Source: Lingula anatina
Lineage: Eukaryota; Brachiopoda; Lingulata; Lingulida; Lingulidae
NCBI RefSeq assembly: GCF_001039355.2
Contig: NW_019775667.1
Location: 124,290 to 188,289 of the forward strand
Direction of reading: 5' to 3'
Length of the DNA stretch: 64,000 nt
Made by a program: the position numbers and the translations under genes
The notes under the pieces: model-generated
What the model was told of the DNA's origin: nothing
What the model saw: only the letters and a program-made list of their open reading frames with translations
Database searches by the model: none
Part shown: in pieces, positions 33,082 to 47,100 of the stretch
Numbering within the stretch: the first letter of the stretch is position 1
Layout of the letters: each line of letters opens with the position of its first letter

Positions 33082-33235
33082 ACCGGAAAAATTGAATACA
33101 ACAGGGCTGGGTGTTCTATACACATGGCACGTAAATAATGTTTGTATGACAAAATATGAAGGAAAATCTTGCAATCCCATTGGCATTACAAATAATGACC
33201 CTTATGAATGGATCGACTCAAGTCACCCCCGTTAA
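33082..33235 (+). CDS. Unrecognised gene, terminal exon option 1
   Basis: Acceptor TTTTGATTTCAG opens a frame PEKLNTTGLGVLYTWHVNNV, then CMTKYEGKSCNPIGITNNDP and YEWIDSSHPR followed by TAA. The one-base lead-in matches phase 2 of the exon at 30978. Two Cys, an NTT sequon and aromatic residues suggest a secreted protein. I do not recognise the family. Confidence 0.5.
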
Positions 33236-33693
33236 CCTTTAAGATCACATTAACGTTCCCATTAAATTATCAACATGCGAGTCGTGTATGAAGCGTCTCA
33301 TGACATAGAAAAAAATTTTCACATGTACGATAAATTAGATTACTCGCTGTAAAATGAGTATAATCAATATATCAAAAGTGTTGGGTTTCTTATGCAGTAC
33401 AGTACAATGAACAATGTGTGTAGGATTTTTGGACTACCATTCCTGTCACACCGGACATACTTTTTCTAGTTTGTAGAAATAAATATAAAGTAATAATTTC
33501 ATATCATACTGGTAGTTACCAGCCACATCGACTTATATTGTGACCTCCAGAGTTCGAGTATTGTAGGGGGTCATATGGTTTTAAAAACTTGTTTATGAAA
33601 AAAATACATGTTCTCTTTATATATGCCTTATGTTAGAGCGGTGGTCAGTTTTGATTTTCGTTTTCTGTACATTTTCTGCCTATGGCATTTTAG

Positions 33694-33823
33694 TATACGT
33701 GGGAGACGGTCTTATCGGGAGGGAGTGAAATTATTTCAATGTGAAGCCGAGGTACGAAATGGAGTAAGTTCAGATACAACACGCTTACAAGTGTGTGCAC
33801 CAAATGAAGTTTTTCTTAAACAG
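33694..33823 (+). CDS. Unrecognised gene, coding exon (option 2 or separate gene)
   Basis: Acceptor GCATTTTAG and donor CAG|GTAACC bound a single open frame: IRGRRSYREGVKLFQCEAEV then RNGVSSDTTRLQVCAPNEVF and LKQ. It has the same start phase as 33082, so it could be an alternative partner of the exon at 30978. If unspliced it reads on to a stop at 33881-33883. Two Cys residues suggest an extracellular product. Confidence 0.45.
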
Positions 33824-33883
33824 GTAACCATCACAACAAATCAACACAATGTGATGTCACATCAACTGCAACTACATGTATAA

Positions 33884-34353
33884 GATAAACTGTAAATGTA
33901 AGTTACTGGAGCGGAATGAGTGTTTTTTTTTTTTTTTTTTTTTTTTGCGTGTGTTGACTGGTACACTTAAAACAGAAAAAAAATCTGTGCATCGATAGAC
34001 CTGTGCAATTTAAACATGTGTCATAAATATCGGGTGTCATATGTGTCATAAATACCGGGTACAAACATATGATTCGATGAGAGTTCACTTGGTATATTAA
34101 GAGTATAGGGAACAGCCAGTCCGAGGCTCTGACGTGGATAGGGATATTTCAGTCTCTTGAAAGACGGATACGGGCCTTAATTTTATGCAAAAATTTTATG
34201 AAAAATCGCGAGGCCTCTTCCCTGCAGTATGCCAGTTTAATATGTGTTTAATATGTGCTCATCTTGCCAAATACATGTAACTCAGAATGGTTTGCCCCGG
34301 CACTTCAGGCTCAAAACTGCAGTTGTTTGACTAGACTTTTTTTTCAGTACACC
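33884..34353. other. Upstream region of the SRCR/MAM gene
   Basis: There is a poly-T run at 33921-33946 and a short repeated phrase TGTGTCATAAATA(T/C)CGGGT near 34018 and 34044. The segment TTTTTTTTCAG at 34337-34347 is a good splice acceptor six bases before the start codon, so the first transcribed exon may lie further upstream. Confidence 0.4.
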
Positions 34354-34824
34354 ATGGAGACGCACGCCTTAGCGAATATTACGGAGCCCGAGTCGACAGT
34401 GCAGAGCTCTAGAAATGAAGTGATCTCCCAAACCCCTTTGCCGCCATACGGCGATGTCTCTGACTACACAAGCTTGGATTTTGGGGACATCAGAGGGGCC
34501 GAAGGAGGCGCGACCCACGCCTACGATAATGATGGATACGAAAATCCGCCACCTAAATCAGTTAACGACCCCAACACTCCTCCAGCCCCAATGCGAAATG
34601 AGTCCAGGCGGGGTATGATCTACCGACGAATGTCGGATCGATCTTCCGTCACCGGTAGCACAGCGATAGTAGAGAACAGGCGGCGCATGGGCCACAAGCG
34701 GTGCTGTGCTGTCGGGTTTGTGATCGTGGCAGTAACAGTGTTAGTGATGTTCACAGCGGGTCTGGTTCTCTTCGTTATCCAAAGAGGGGGTACTGAAACC
34801 AGTAACGGCAGTTCACCTACTACG
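34354..34824 (+). CDS. SRCR/MAM receptor exon 1: cytoplasmic tail and membrane helix
   Basis: The exon encodes 157 residues. The tail has Tyr-based motifs ([29 protein letters not shown]) and a basic cluster [10 protein letters not shown] immediately before the hydrophobic helix [20 protein letters not shown], then LFVIQ. Positive charge on the N-terminal side of the helix predicts that the N-terminus is cytoplasmic. The exon ends in phase 0 at ACG|GTATAT. Confidence 0.85.
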
Positions 34825-37800
34825 GTATATTATAAATATATTGCTTGTTTTTTTTAATAAATGGACTTGTGTACGGTTCGTTGTATGTGTAGCTCACTAA
34901 ACAGTAGTTTTGAATCTTTATCAATACATACCATTATTCTGTTGTTGAGACGCAGAAGAAAACAGTTCATTGCTATAATTGTGGAAGGCGTTATATAAGC
35001 ATACATGTACGTATGGCCGTAAATAACTGTATATTATATGAGCTGTATATCGAGGAAAAAGGAAAACTAATTTGTCTGAGGAAAAATAGAATCACATATA
35101 CAACATAAATACGGTTTGCGCTTAATTCCTCTTTTTTTCTGCATGTTGATAACAAAAAAATGTGCTCACTCTTTTGCAGTTACAGCAGAAGCAGAAGTTC
35201 AGTGGATGTGAGGTGGAGCCGTCCTCTAGAACAGACAGTGCTGCTACCCCGTGGAAGGACGGGAAGATTGTGCCGACCGCGAACGTGTTCAGTTGCTTAC
35301 GATATAAGGCTGATAGCAATTATGAAATCCACGTCCTAAGTATGGACTCTGTCGGGAAGGATGAAGCTGAAGTGATGGTGTCGGTGATTGGTAGCCCTAA
35401 AGTGAACAATGTTATGTTGGTGTTGATATCTGGTATGGACACGTCTTGGGTTATTGATCCCAATGCGACTGTTTCCAGGGTAAGTTGTATTCTCTCTCTC
35501 TCTCTCTCTCCCAACTGTAATGTGCAGTAATTACAATGTTTAAATATTTCATGCGTACAAAGGTAAGTGTGTATTGACATGTATGAATTGGTGGCTTTCT
35601 CTTGATTTAATAGCCAAATAAAGAATATTCTTAAGTTATCCTATGTAGTGCTGAATTTTATATGTAATAAAATGTAGAAGAATCCAGGCATATTTTATCT
35701 AGATAAACATTTAACCACTCATTCACGTCTTACCTACCGGTAGATCATCAAATGTAGACGCGATGGAGTGAAGTCAGGTAACATTAAGTTTGATAGCGTG
35801 AGCTGTCCAGAAAAGGAAGACGTCGCCTCGGCCGTACTGCAGAATGTGGTGGCCACGTACGGACAGATTACGTCATACACATACACCGCCACATGCGACA
35901 AATGGACGCTTAAGGTGGGCGAGCAAGGTACGTCTGCTTTCCTTTAAAGATGTCACAGGATAGTGATGTATCTTGTACGAAAGTATGTAATGGGACATCC
36001 TCTAAACAAAAAAAAAAAAAAAGAATAATCATAAAGATCCTACTTTCATTTTACACCTGCCAATACAAGGGCTTAACTTTCATTTAAACCTACCTATAGA
36101 ATGTCTTAACTATCCACTGATTAAATCAATGAATTAAGACGTACTTCATGGGTCAAGTTTCCCTTTGTATAAAAAGAAATTGATCCGAACTCTGCTGTCG
36201 ATCTTTGCTTACTAGATGAACTGAAACCCACTGCGCTGCCTCCTACACAACCCACAAGTGTTACCACCACAACTCTCCCCCCTGTACGCAATATATCTGC
36301 GGTTAGGAACGTCCGACTGGCAGATATGTGGGAGCATGGTGCGGGGCATGTGCAGGTGCTGATAGGACGACACTGGTACTACATCTGTGACCGCCTAATT
36401 GACTCAGCTGATGCGCACGTGATTTGCAAGACGCTAGGACTGGGGTAAGCTTAAAGCAGACGGATTTTTTTATTATATATGGTTGTACTAGTATGCATAG
36501 TTTAATGACAGAGAAGCTTGGGATATATTTTGTGCATGGTTTTAGATCTTTTGTGTTCTTTAGAATCCAAACCCTTGGTTGTACATTCTGCTTTGTCATC
36601 TCAGCATACATTTCGTGACGGAAGGTGTTGTGGCAATTCTAAATGTATATGCGTAAATTAGACCTATAGTCAGATTACCAATATTTCGTCTAGTAACTAT
36701 TTCCTTATCTTCTTTTACAGGAATTTTTACTAGAAAGATTATAGATATTTAAGTGCACTTGTCTTCAATTTTTATTCTCATTTTTCCGTATTTTTCCATT
36801 TATGAATCAGTTTTTTTTTTAAATATAAGGCTCGTTGTCAAAGAACCGAACGGCCAAGCCTCTTAAAACATAAGAGTCTTTATCCCCTGTATTCTCATTC
36901 AAAATAGAGGTGAATAGAGGTCTACTCAAGTGCTGCATTGTGTGGATATGAGGTGTTATGTCACAGATCTGATGTCCATTGAGATTTTTCATGGTAACAA
37001 ACCCAAAAATCTTTCTTTGATCCTAAAGGGCACAATAAAGATATCCTCTCTTCTAGCGTTCAAGCAGAGGTGTTGTTCCAATCGTTCTTCTCTACGGTGG
37101 ATTCTACTCCATTGGGGTTGATACTGGACTGTGTTGGCAACGAGACAAATGTCACCCAATGCCGCCATACGTTAGCCAACCCTTTTATCAGATGTAATCA
37201 GGAGGTGGCGACAGTCAGGTGTAACCCGGGTAAGTTGCAGAATCGAGCAAGTTCTATTCAGTCTGATTGGATTATCCAATTAGTTGTATCTCGGTACATG
37301 CATTTCAATATATCGAAGCTAGCTACGTGGAGTATACTATTTTTAGTTAATTATCTTATTTATCTTGGTGGAATCTTTAGCTGTTTTAAACAGCTTTTTG
37401 AAAAGTGGTTTTGGAGCATCGATACACCCCATCGCTAGCAATCTAACGCAGGTTTAATTACAAAAAAAAACAAAAAAAAAAAAACAAAAAAAAAAAAAAC
37501 GAAACAATCGGATCTTGCATCTTGTATATCTTATTTGCAATCTTGATAAAAAAATTTGACACACCAAAAATGTTTGTCTTTGTTTACAAGTTTTTCCTTT
37601 ACAGCCATTGAAATGAGACTTTTATTACAGATACCATATCTTACGTACAAGACTTATTGTGCAGAAAACAAGTAGATATAGTGTAGTCATATTTTAAACA
37701 GATATTTGGATCGATCTATCTCTCTAAGGAGTCTCACTAAATTCCCGTCGGCTTAAATACCTGTTACGTCAAGTAAGGCTGTTAGGGAGTAATTTTCTTT

Positions 37801-40800
37801 ACCCCCTAGCTGGTTCGGTAGGCGTGGCAGATATTTAAGCAGGTTAGTTGATAGCAATTTAGTGAGACTCCCCAGGGAGTCTGATCGATCCAGGTGGACC
37901 GATATTTAGCATGGGAACCCAGTCTAGCACCATGATTTTTTTTTTTGATATTTTGCATTTTTGAAAATCAATTGAAACATCAATTTCAAAGACGTCTCAC
38001 GTAAGTGACGTCATTTTGCAGACGACAAAATGTCAACTACGTGAGCTAGCTAACTCCCGGATAATCCGTGATTGGCATACTATACTTACAATTTACAAGA
38101 CATCGTCTCATGAATTTGCAACGTTGAATTAAAATCTGATCGGATGGAATTCAGGAAAATAGTTCTTGTTTCTTCATGTAGTAGATGTACATATTGCTCG
38201 TCTTTCGGTAGAAAGTCGATTCTAAACGTCTCGTATATAACAGCAATGTGGAAGTGCAGTGGAGATATGTGATAAATCTGAAGTCCTGAATGATGCGTCC
38301 TTAGGAGTGGTAATCACCCGCCTAAATTAATATTATGATTGTATATCTTTGATATCTGTAATTCCAGGACCCACCACTTCTCCTGCCAGCCCGTCACAGA
38401 TCACTGACGTAAGACTGGTAGACTCTAATTCCAAATACGAGGGCAACGTGCAAGTGAAGTATGGCAACTATTGGCGTTACGTCTGTGACGTTGGCTGGAA
38501 TTCGATCGACGCTAGAGTTGTGTGTAGAACGCTAGGATATGGGTATGATTTAGGGTTCTTGTCTCTAGATATAATTATGAAAATATTACTTGTACTAGTT
38601 ATTCTTTTTTACAAGTCCCTCTACTAGACGCTGCTTTCCTGTATTGAGGGTTTTTTTTCATTTATTATCTTTTTCTTAATAATTTCATCACTTCATGTAT
38701 CAGTGGATTGTGATAGCTGAACAAACATATTATCAATATACTTGAAAGTGTTTTGTGAACTAAAATAGTTTCATTTTTATATTAGCAATATCTTTTTGAG
38801 GTAATCATTTAAAAAGAATCAAATTTTATTTCAAAATTTATTTTTGGCTTTAATGCATGACACTTGAAGGAAAATGTGATTTTTATTTTTTTTATGTTTT
38901 ACAGTTTGTGCAATTAAAGTTGATAAAATCAGATTTCAAATATTTTACTTAGAGCAGTTTCAATTAACAGGAATTTGACTGGCGCCATATATTTCAACTC
39001 TAACTTCGGCAATGCCCCTTCTAACAACCGACCGATCATAACCCTCAACTGCATAGATTCGGTCACTCATATCAAAGGATGTCGCTATGCAACGTATTGG
39101 GATTACTCTGGGTGTGATGTCGATGACGTAGCAGGCGTCCAGTGCTTTTCAGGTATGATTTAGCCTCGATAGTTCTCAAGCTTTGGGTCTTATAACACTG
39201 AATTCGAAAACACCAAAGTTAGTTAAGTACAGGGTTAATGGTTTTGTGAGATTTCTAAGCCACTCGTATCAGAGAAAGTAACAACAATAACTTTATTAAG
39301 GCATATTGATAAAGGGAAATAAATAAGCTCATGAAAACTGCTATCGGATTCAGTAATAGGCGACTGCAATGAAAGAGATTGCTCAGATTAATCTAGCTCT
39401 AGTGAACCTTATTGTTGTCAAGATCCACTTTTTCGTCATGCTGAGGAAGTTTTATATTGGCATTTTATCAGTGAGAAAAAATGTGAAATTCAAATCTCCC
39501 AAGCCCTGATACATTTGGATGTCGGTGGCTGACTATGTGAAAAACATGTATTCTAGCTGTTATATAAAGACAGCAACACTGCGTTTACGATGTGAGTTTC
39601 AACGCTTGTTTTAAATCGTTTAAGATATTGGAGTATCAGGGATAACCTGTAACTTTGAGGCTGGGATGTGTGGCTTGATGCCTTCTTATACGTCAAGTGC
39701 TTACAGCTCGTTCAAGTGGACTCGGCGTAGTGGCCGCACATCCTCCTCCTACACAGGCCCCACCTATGACCACACGACGCTGTCGAGCACAGGTTAGTTT
39801 TTACAATACTACATTAATCGTGTTTGTCTATCAATATTTCTATGTAGATCATTTGTCTTTTAAACTGGCACCGATTTCCGTAAAGATAACGCCGTTATTT
39901 GTGTTTATACCAAAGTGTGGAGTCGAATATAACAGTTAACACCAGAAGTTGTTGAACAGTTTCAGTAGCTATGTGTTTCCATAGGGCGAATACAGTTCCA
40001 TTTGGCAATAGGTATAGAAAAAATTCCTGCGATTTATCAGAAAATATTAGCAGAATTATTGACTGATAATGAAATTATTTTTATTTAACTATTGACAAAC
40101 AAATCTCTATTTGCCTAATTGAAAACCAGAATATGATTTTAAAGCTACGGCGGGTTTGAGTGTGGCTGTGAGGATGAGAAAAGGGAAATGTCCGTTGTTT
40201 TTAAGAATGTATTTCAGATATTTAACAGCCAATAAAAATATGACTTCTGTCCTGCGGTCAATCCCATGGTCGCCAAAGACAAAGTAGACGTGTTGGTAGT
40301 AGGGTATATATGAAAACCTCCGGAATTTATAGCAAAACCTTTTTCTTCTATAGTGACTATGAAACCTTTTTAAAATGCGATGATGTTCTGATACAGGTTA
40401 CTACGTGTACGTGGACGGAACGTATGGCTATTCTGGCAGGACCACCGAGCTTTTAACACCCACCATTCTTGCCAACACTACAAGGACGGTGTATAATATA
40501 TCATTCTGGTATCACATGTATGGCTCTAGTATGGGCGCATTGAATGTGTATTTGACAGTACAAGGCAGGAAAACTCTCATCTGGATCGCTTCTGGAAACC
40601 AGGGCAACGCATGGAAATACGCTGAAGTGTTGAAACTCGCCAGCGGCAACTTCACGGTTAGGGATAATCTGTTGTTCTTTAATTTCATTTGGAATGGCGA
40701 ATTATAACAAAAAGAATATTCTTTGGCTTTTTGAATATTTCTAAACGGAAGATGATTTCAATAAAACGTTTTGTGCATTTTGGTAAAGAGGAAGCCACAT

Positions 40801-41125
40801 TAAACTATAATTCCTAGCACTAAGTCCACAAACTTAAAATCAGAATTTAATTTCACGCTATGTGTTATCTTTTAGATTACCTTCCAGGCCGTGCGTGGCC
40901 GTTCATACACCAGTGATATTGCCATAGACGATTTAAATATCAAGAAACAAGAAGGTTACTTTATTAAATTGAAAATTGTTAAAATGGTGTAAAATAATTG
41001 AATGATAAGACAAAAGTCTAGAATATTTGCCTGAGTATTCGATGCCGATTGTATAGAGTTTTACACTGTGTTTGTTAGATGACAAAACGTATCTTTAATC
41101 ACTATATATATATATATATATGTAT

Positions 41126-41163
<38 letters not shown>

Positions 41164-44100
41164 TGTTTAATCTTGTACATCTTGCATCATTCAGGCGCTA
41201 CAACCGTTCCCCTCGAGAAGCTACAAGGTTAGGGCCTACATGTATATTATTTTGAAATATCAGCATTAGTTTTTTTTCAAGAATCACCAATCATTTCCTC
41301 AAAATGTAGGTAAACTAGTCTTAAGTTTAATTAAGTTTGGTGTCAAACCCAAATTGTTCTATTGCACAATCAAAATACCAGTATTTGGTGCTTGAAACAT
41401 GCGCTCAGCGCGTCAAGAGCAAGTAGGAAGTCTATGTGTGAAGCTAACATTACATGTATACTTTGATGTCAGCAACAATGTGGAATACAGGAAGATGGAA
41501 CAAATTGTTTCCACACGTGTACCATTTTGTGTATTAGCTGAGCGGTTATTTAGATAGAATGGGCCAGTAAACCTTGAAATTACAGTTTGATTAAAATGTA
41601 AGCTCACCAGAGATACATATGGTATTTTTATTGCCAAAGTGGCTAAATGTCAGGAGTATAAGATATAACATTCATGACATTAAGCTTAATTGTATTGTAC
41701 AGAATCAAGACTCACTCCACTCTGTACCAAGTACAGACTGGCTGGATTAAGCCTTACTTGTGCAAAAGTCCTCACAGAGCAGAAGTACGCACAGATAATG
41801 GCTAGTCAGAGAAAAATATCTGCTGCCAATATTTAATGTTTTTTCTCTGTGACCCTGATAAAAATTAACCCACTCCACCTCTCTTGTTTCAGTGCGGCTG
41901 GTTGGCGGCTCTGTAGCCCGTGAAGGTCGTGTTGAGGTCTATTACTTGGGACACTGGGGCACAGTGTGTGACAACGGCTGGGACATCAGAGACGGGAACG
42001 TTACCTGTAGAATGCTGGGATATAGGTATGAACAACTTTTGTGAGCATTTTATATAAAAAACTACATCTGCCCTTTCCTGACCCATTTAAAGTGACGAAA
42101 AGTGTGCATACCCAAAGTACTGTACCCAGTGAGATGTTAAAAGATAACGGCGGATGTTAATGTAATCTTCCAGGATTCCAATAAACCGGTGCGGGAATCA
42201 ACCAGCTATGCTTCATCATATTCATGCAATCATGCGAACTTATGAAAAAAGATAGATTTGCCTGTCCCTCTATGTTATATTCCTCCACAAGTTTTACGAG
42301 AGTTTCGCCTGACCTGGTCTGTTATGTTTCAGTGGCGCAGTAGCGGTGTACCCCAGCGCTAGGTTTGGCCAAGGGAACGGGACGGTGTGGTTGTCCTATA
42401 TAAACTGTACGGGAACGGAGTCTTCATTAGAAGAATGTGACAAACCCCACTGGGCCACAACCTGTAGCCATTACCGGGACGCGTCTGTCAGGTGCAAGGA
42501 CCCAGGTAAGTGTATAATACCTACATCGGCATTTATCTATTGATTTTTGTCGTTTGGTGTTAAAATTTGCTTTTTGCATTTACTCAAATAATGCAAAGAT
42601 TGAGCGCTAGCATAAGATCTGCCATGAGAAGAGCGCCAATGATCAAAGGGCGTGTATGTGTTTGTGTGCATGTGTGGGTTTTGAAAGGGGGGTCATCATC
42701 AAACTAAATCTATTGCATATGCCGTGCACCTACACATGATTTCTTAAATATTATCCATGAATGCATAAATGTCACGATCTGTGACGCCCCCATCCGTTAT
42801 TTCGTACGTGAACTTTAAATCATTATGCTGTACTACCTATCAGAGTTACACCATTGTCCCATATTTTCAGGTCTAGCGTCTGAAGAGTGCACGTTTGAGG
42901 GAGATTTCTGTGGTTACACTCAGAGCTACTCAAATAATCTGAACTGGGTCCGAAATCAGGGAAACATCCCTTTTTACAGCTTCGGACCAAGCAGGGATCA
43001 CACCCTCGGCTCCAGTGCTGGTAGGCTGTAATAAATGTGCCTTTTTTCATTATTAGGATTCCCCAAAGGGTATCACTATTGTTTTTCCTGTTCTTATTAT
43101 TATTCTTATTATTATTTTTCGTCAAAAAAATTCTTTCTAAAATTCTGAAAAAATACTGATAGCCTACGAAAAGTTATTCCGGATTACCCAATTTCATTGA
43201 CCTTGACCTAATTTTCAAGGTCACAGAGCCTTTTAAAGTGAATTTTTTGCAAATTTCAAAATGCAATATTTCCTAGAATTTTCAACATTTTGACAAATCC
43301 TTTCATAGGTGAGGTCACACATTGATTCTATATCATGTGACCCAACCTATCAATTAATATAAATTAAGGTCAACCTATTGCACGATATGCTCCAAGTGGT
43401 TGACATTCGGCAGGGGTAAACCAGATGTCACAGAGCCACAAAGATGATGTAAAAAGTTGGCCTGGGGATTTATCCAGTGCAGTCCGCTAATAATATTGAC
43501 AATCGACTGATTAGATTTTTTCATAAAGGTTTTTAAATATTTTAAGGGGCCATGTCAGCAAGCATTGAGTTTCGGATGGAATGTGAAAATTTTATATTTT
43601 GCTTAGTTTGGTGTTAAATGATGTATTTAGTCATAAAATGCACAAAAATGACCACTAACCATGTTACAACCATTTCCTCTGGTTTCCATAGCAACAAACT
43701 GCTTTTAAATATTTTAAGGGGCCATGTCAGCAAGCATTGAGTTTCGGATGGAATGTGAAAATTTTATATTTTGCTTAGTTTGGTGTTAAATGATGTATTT
43801 AGTCATAAAATGCACAAAAATGACCACTAACCATGTTTCAACCATTTCCTCTGGTTTCCATAGCAACAAACTGCTTTTCCCTAGAAACCGGTCTTTGGTA
43901 GGTAAAAATATCAGCTCAAATAGGCCTAATAACCATGATAATAAATAAAAAATGAATATATAAATTTATAATACTGACTTTTATATAGCAATGTCAAAAA
44001 AGGACATATTGCTCTATACAAATATATTTGTTTTACATTTTTACATAGGGTTGCTATGGCAACTGAAACTTTGCATCCTATCAGTATTTTCAAAATTACC

Positions 44101-47100
44101 ACGATGTGGGCTTTTTTAAATGCATTTATTTCAAAATCGCAGCAGTGATATACTCCTCGATTGTTTTGTTCATAATTAGCAAAGTATGAAGTCACATTTA
44201 AAAAAATAAAATTACTCAGCAATTGATAAACAAAAATTTTATACTATGCCAAAAATTCTCAAAATTTCAAATTTCTTAAAATTCAATTTTGGGGCAAATA
44301 TGTATTAAATAGGATATAAATCAACCATTTAGTGTAGTAGAATAGTACAGCTCTGCAAGAAAGTAGATATGGCTTATCTTTACAACATCAAATATAAATT
44401 TCTATGAAATTTGACCTTGATGCCCTCAAAATCCGAGATGGCCGCCATTCAAATTGGTGAAAAAGGTTATTTTCAATGATTATTTAGAGCATTATTTTTC
44501 AAAATAGCAACATTAATATGTCTGATGAGTATCTATTCATGAATGGGCAAAGTATAGATGAACAATTAGAAATATAAGATTATGTAGCAATTCATAAACA
44601 AAAAATTTGTACTCTTTCAAATATTCTCAAATTTTTAAATACTGTAAAACTCAATTATATGGCAAACATGTACAAAACTTTATCTAAATCAATTTTATTG
44701 TGTACTAGAATTGTACAGCATTGCTTGCTAGTAGATATTGCTTGATTTTCTCACTAATATAAATTTCCAGGAAATTTGACGTTAATGACCTCAAAATACA
44801 AGATGGCCGCCATTCAAATTTGGGGAAAAGGCTTATTTTTAATGATTATTTAGAGCATTATTTTTCAAAATAGCAACATGATTTTCTAAAGTATTATTTA
44901 AAAAAAACAACATTGATGTCTGATGATTATCTATTTGATGATGGGCAAATTATAAATGAACAATTGTAAAAATAAAATTACACAGCAATTCATAACAATT
45001 CTATAAGAAGCCATTCTATAAGAAAATACTACATACATACAGAATATCGTGAGCACAAGGGGTGATTATTTTGCAACCTAAATTCATATTTCTACGATGG
45101 GTTCACATGCTCACCCTGTATAGTGATGTACTTGTAGGGATGGGAAATGCCTTTCAACACAATGTCTGTTGGGCTTAAAACAAAAAAATATTGTGAACTC
45201 TTCACTAAGAGGTTAGTATCATGGAACAGCATATTTCCTTGGCCAGGAGCTAACACATTATGGACCTCATTATGATTTTCTTAGATTTTATTATATAGTC
45301 AGCCTTCGTCCTGTCAGAGGACAGTTCCCATGAAACTTGAAATGAGAAAGTGCATTTTCACTTCTTGTAAGGTAGACATTCTCAATATCAATTTCAAAGA
45401 GTCCATTAAACAAATATGAATGGAAATGCAAGCTTTAAAAATAGGACTCTGTTCTCAACCAAGTTTGTAGTAACCAGGAAACCTATAGTATTAATGGATT
45501 ATACAGCAAGCTTTCGAGTGCACATCATATTAGAGCTATAGTTCGTGATTCAACTCGGTTGCAAACATATAGTCTAGTTTAGTAGGATATCCAACATGTT
45601 AACCATACCAAGTCACCAGTTGGGGTACGTACGGATAAAATTTAGTCCCAAAATATGACACGTCCCTATACTCCCGTTACCGATAGATACATAAAGGAAA
45701 AACTGAAAAAACGTCTTTTTAGATTTAAATACCGATAGATCCGATTTTTATTGCTGTCCTATATATTTGCGTTCCTATAGATACGACGTCCTCATAAACC
45801 AACCTCCTTTAAATCCACATACCTATAGATCCACGTATTTTTAGATCCAAAAACCGATAGATCCATTACAGGTATGCTTTTGCTCAAAATGGTTGGTATA
45901 CTTCTCAGTACATAAAATGCACTTCTTTAAAACGACAGTACACATGTTAATCCTTTCAGCAATATATTATTCTACTAGATCGTTTTCACACAAAAATGTG
46001 TTCTATATTTCACAACGCTCAGTGTTCTGGCGCCAGAACACTGTTTAAAGCGTTCTCAAAATGAAACATTTGCACACTTAAAATGTGTTCTGTTTCATGT
46101 TTACGACGCGTTCCCGAACTTTAGAGTGTGATAGACGTGTAGACGCGAACGTACATGTATGTCTTGTTTGAACACCTAATAAATATATAAATACATAAAT
46201 AAATGAATAAATAATAAATATCAGGTTGTAATTAAGTCAGATCACTAAGTGGATCAGTATTCGCAGCCAGACTATCACTCAAAAGCCTCATACCTGTATC
46301 ACAAGTTGATATCGGCCTTTTAGCCGATTACGATTACGATGTCAGATATATGGATCTACCGGGGCACGTTCGGCTTTCACTCGTATTTTCCTTAATTAAC
46401 ACTTTTGGTTCAGCAGCGAGACCTTTATGTGTCACATGATCTATTTAGCGGATACTACAAAAATAAGGCTTCTGTGGTGCACTCCGTTCAGAAGATATGA
46501 TTGAAAAACTTATTTTTCACGTGTTAAATTTTTTTAAAGGTTTTTTAATTTGGGTCTACTTCAGCATTAATTAGTTGAATTACTGTCACCATTGCATTAT
46601 AATATAAGAGCATATAGAAAGCCAATTTAAATGAGGTATGACACCACACTGTCGACTTGTTAATTATGTTGCTATGGTAACATACATTCGGAATGCAGGC
46701 TTGGGGCAAGTTCGGCCCCTCAAGGTGGGGCACGTTCGGCCCCTGGGTTGGGTACGTTCGGCCAGGCGAAAGACTTGATCTAAAATTATTATTTTTAAGC
46801 CAAAAAAAGTTTGTTATATGCTAACATTTCAGCGCCATTAATGGGGTTAAAACTTAACCTTGTATCTTCACTTTTTAATTGTCGCGTTTTTTCAGCCACG
46901 CACGAAGCCTATAACTCAAATATTTAATACATGTACATATCATTAACTTATATTTTCTAGAGAAACACTCTGGCATCTAGCCGGAAATATTAACATTGTT
47001 TAAAGATCACTGGAGTTGTTATCAAGTTTTTTTAAAAATATTTTCTTAACGTGGCATTATTTCAAACAAATTGTGTATGTTAAAATGTTCTTTGTGATTA

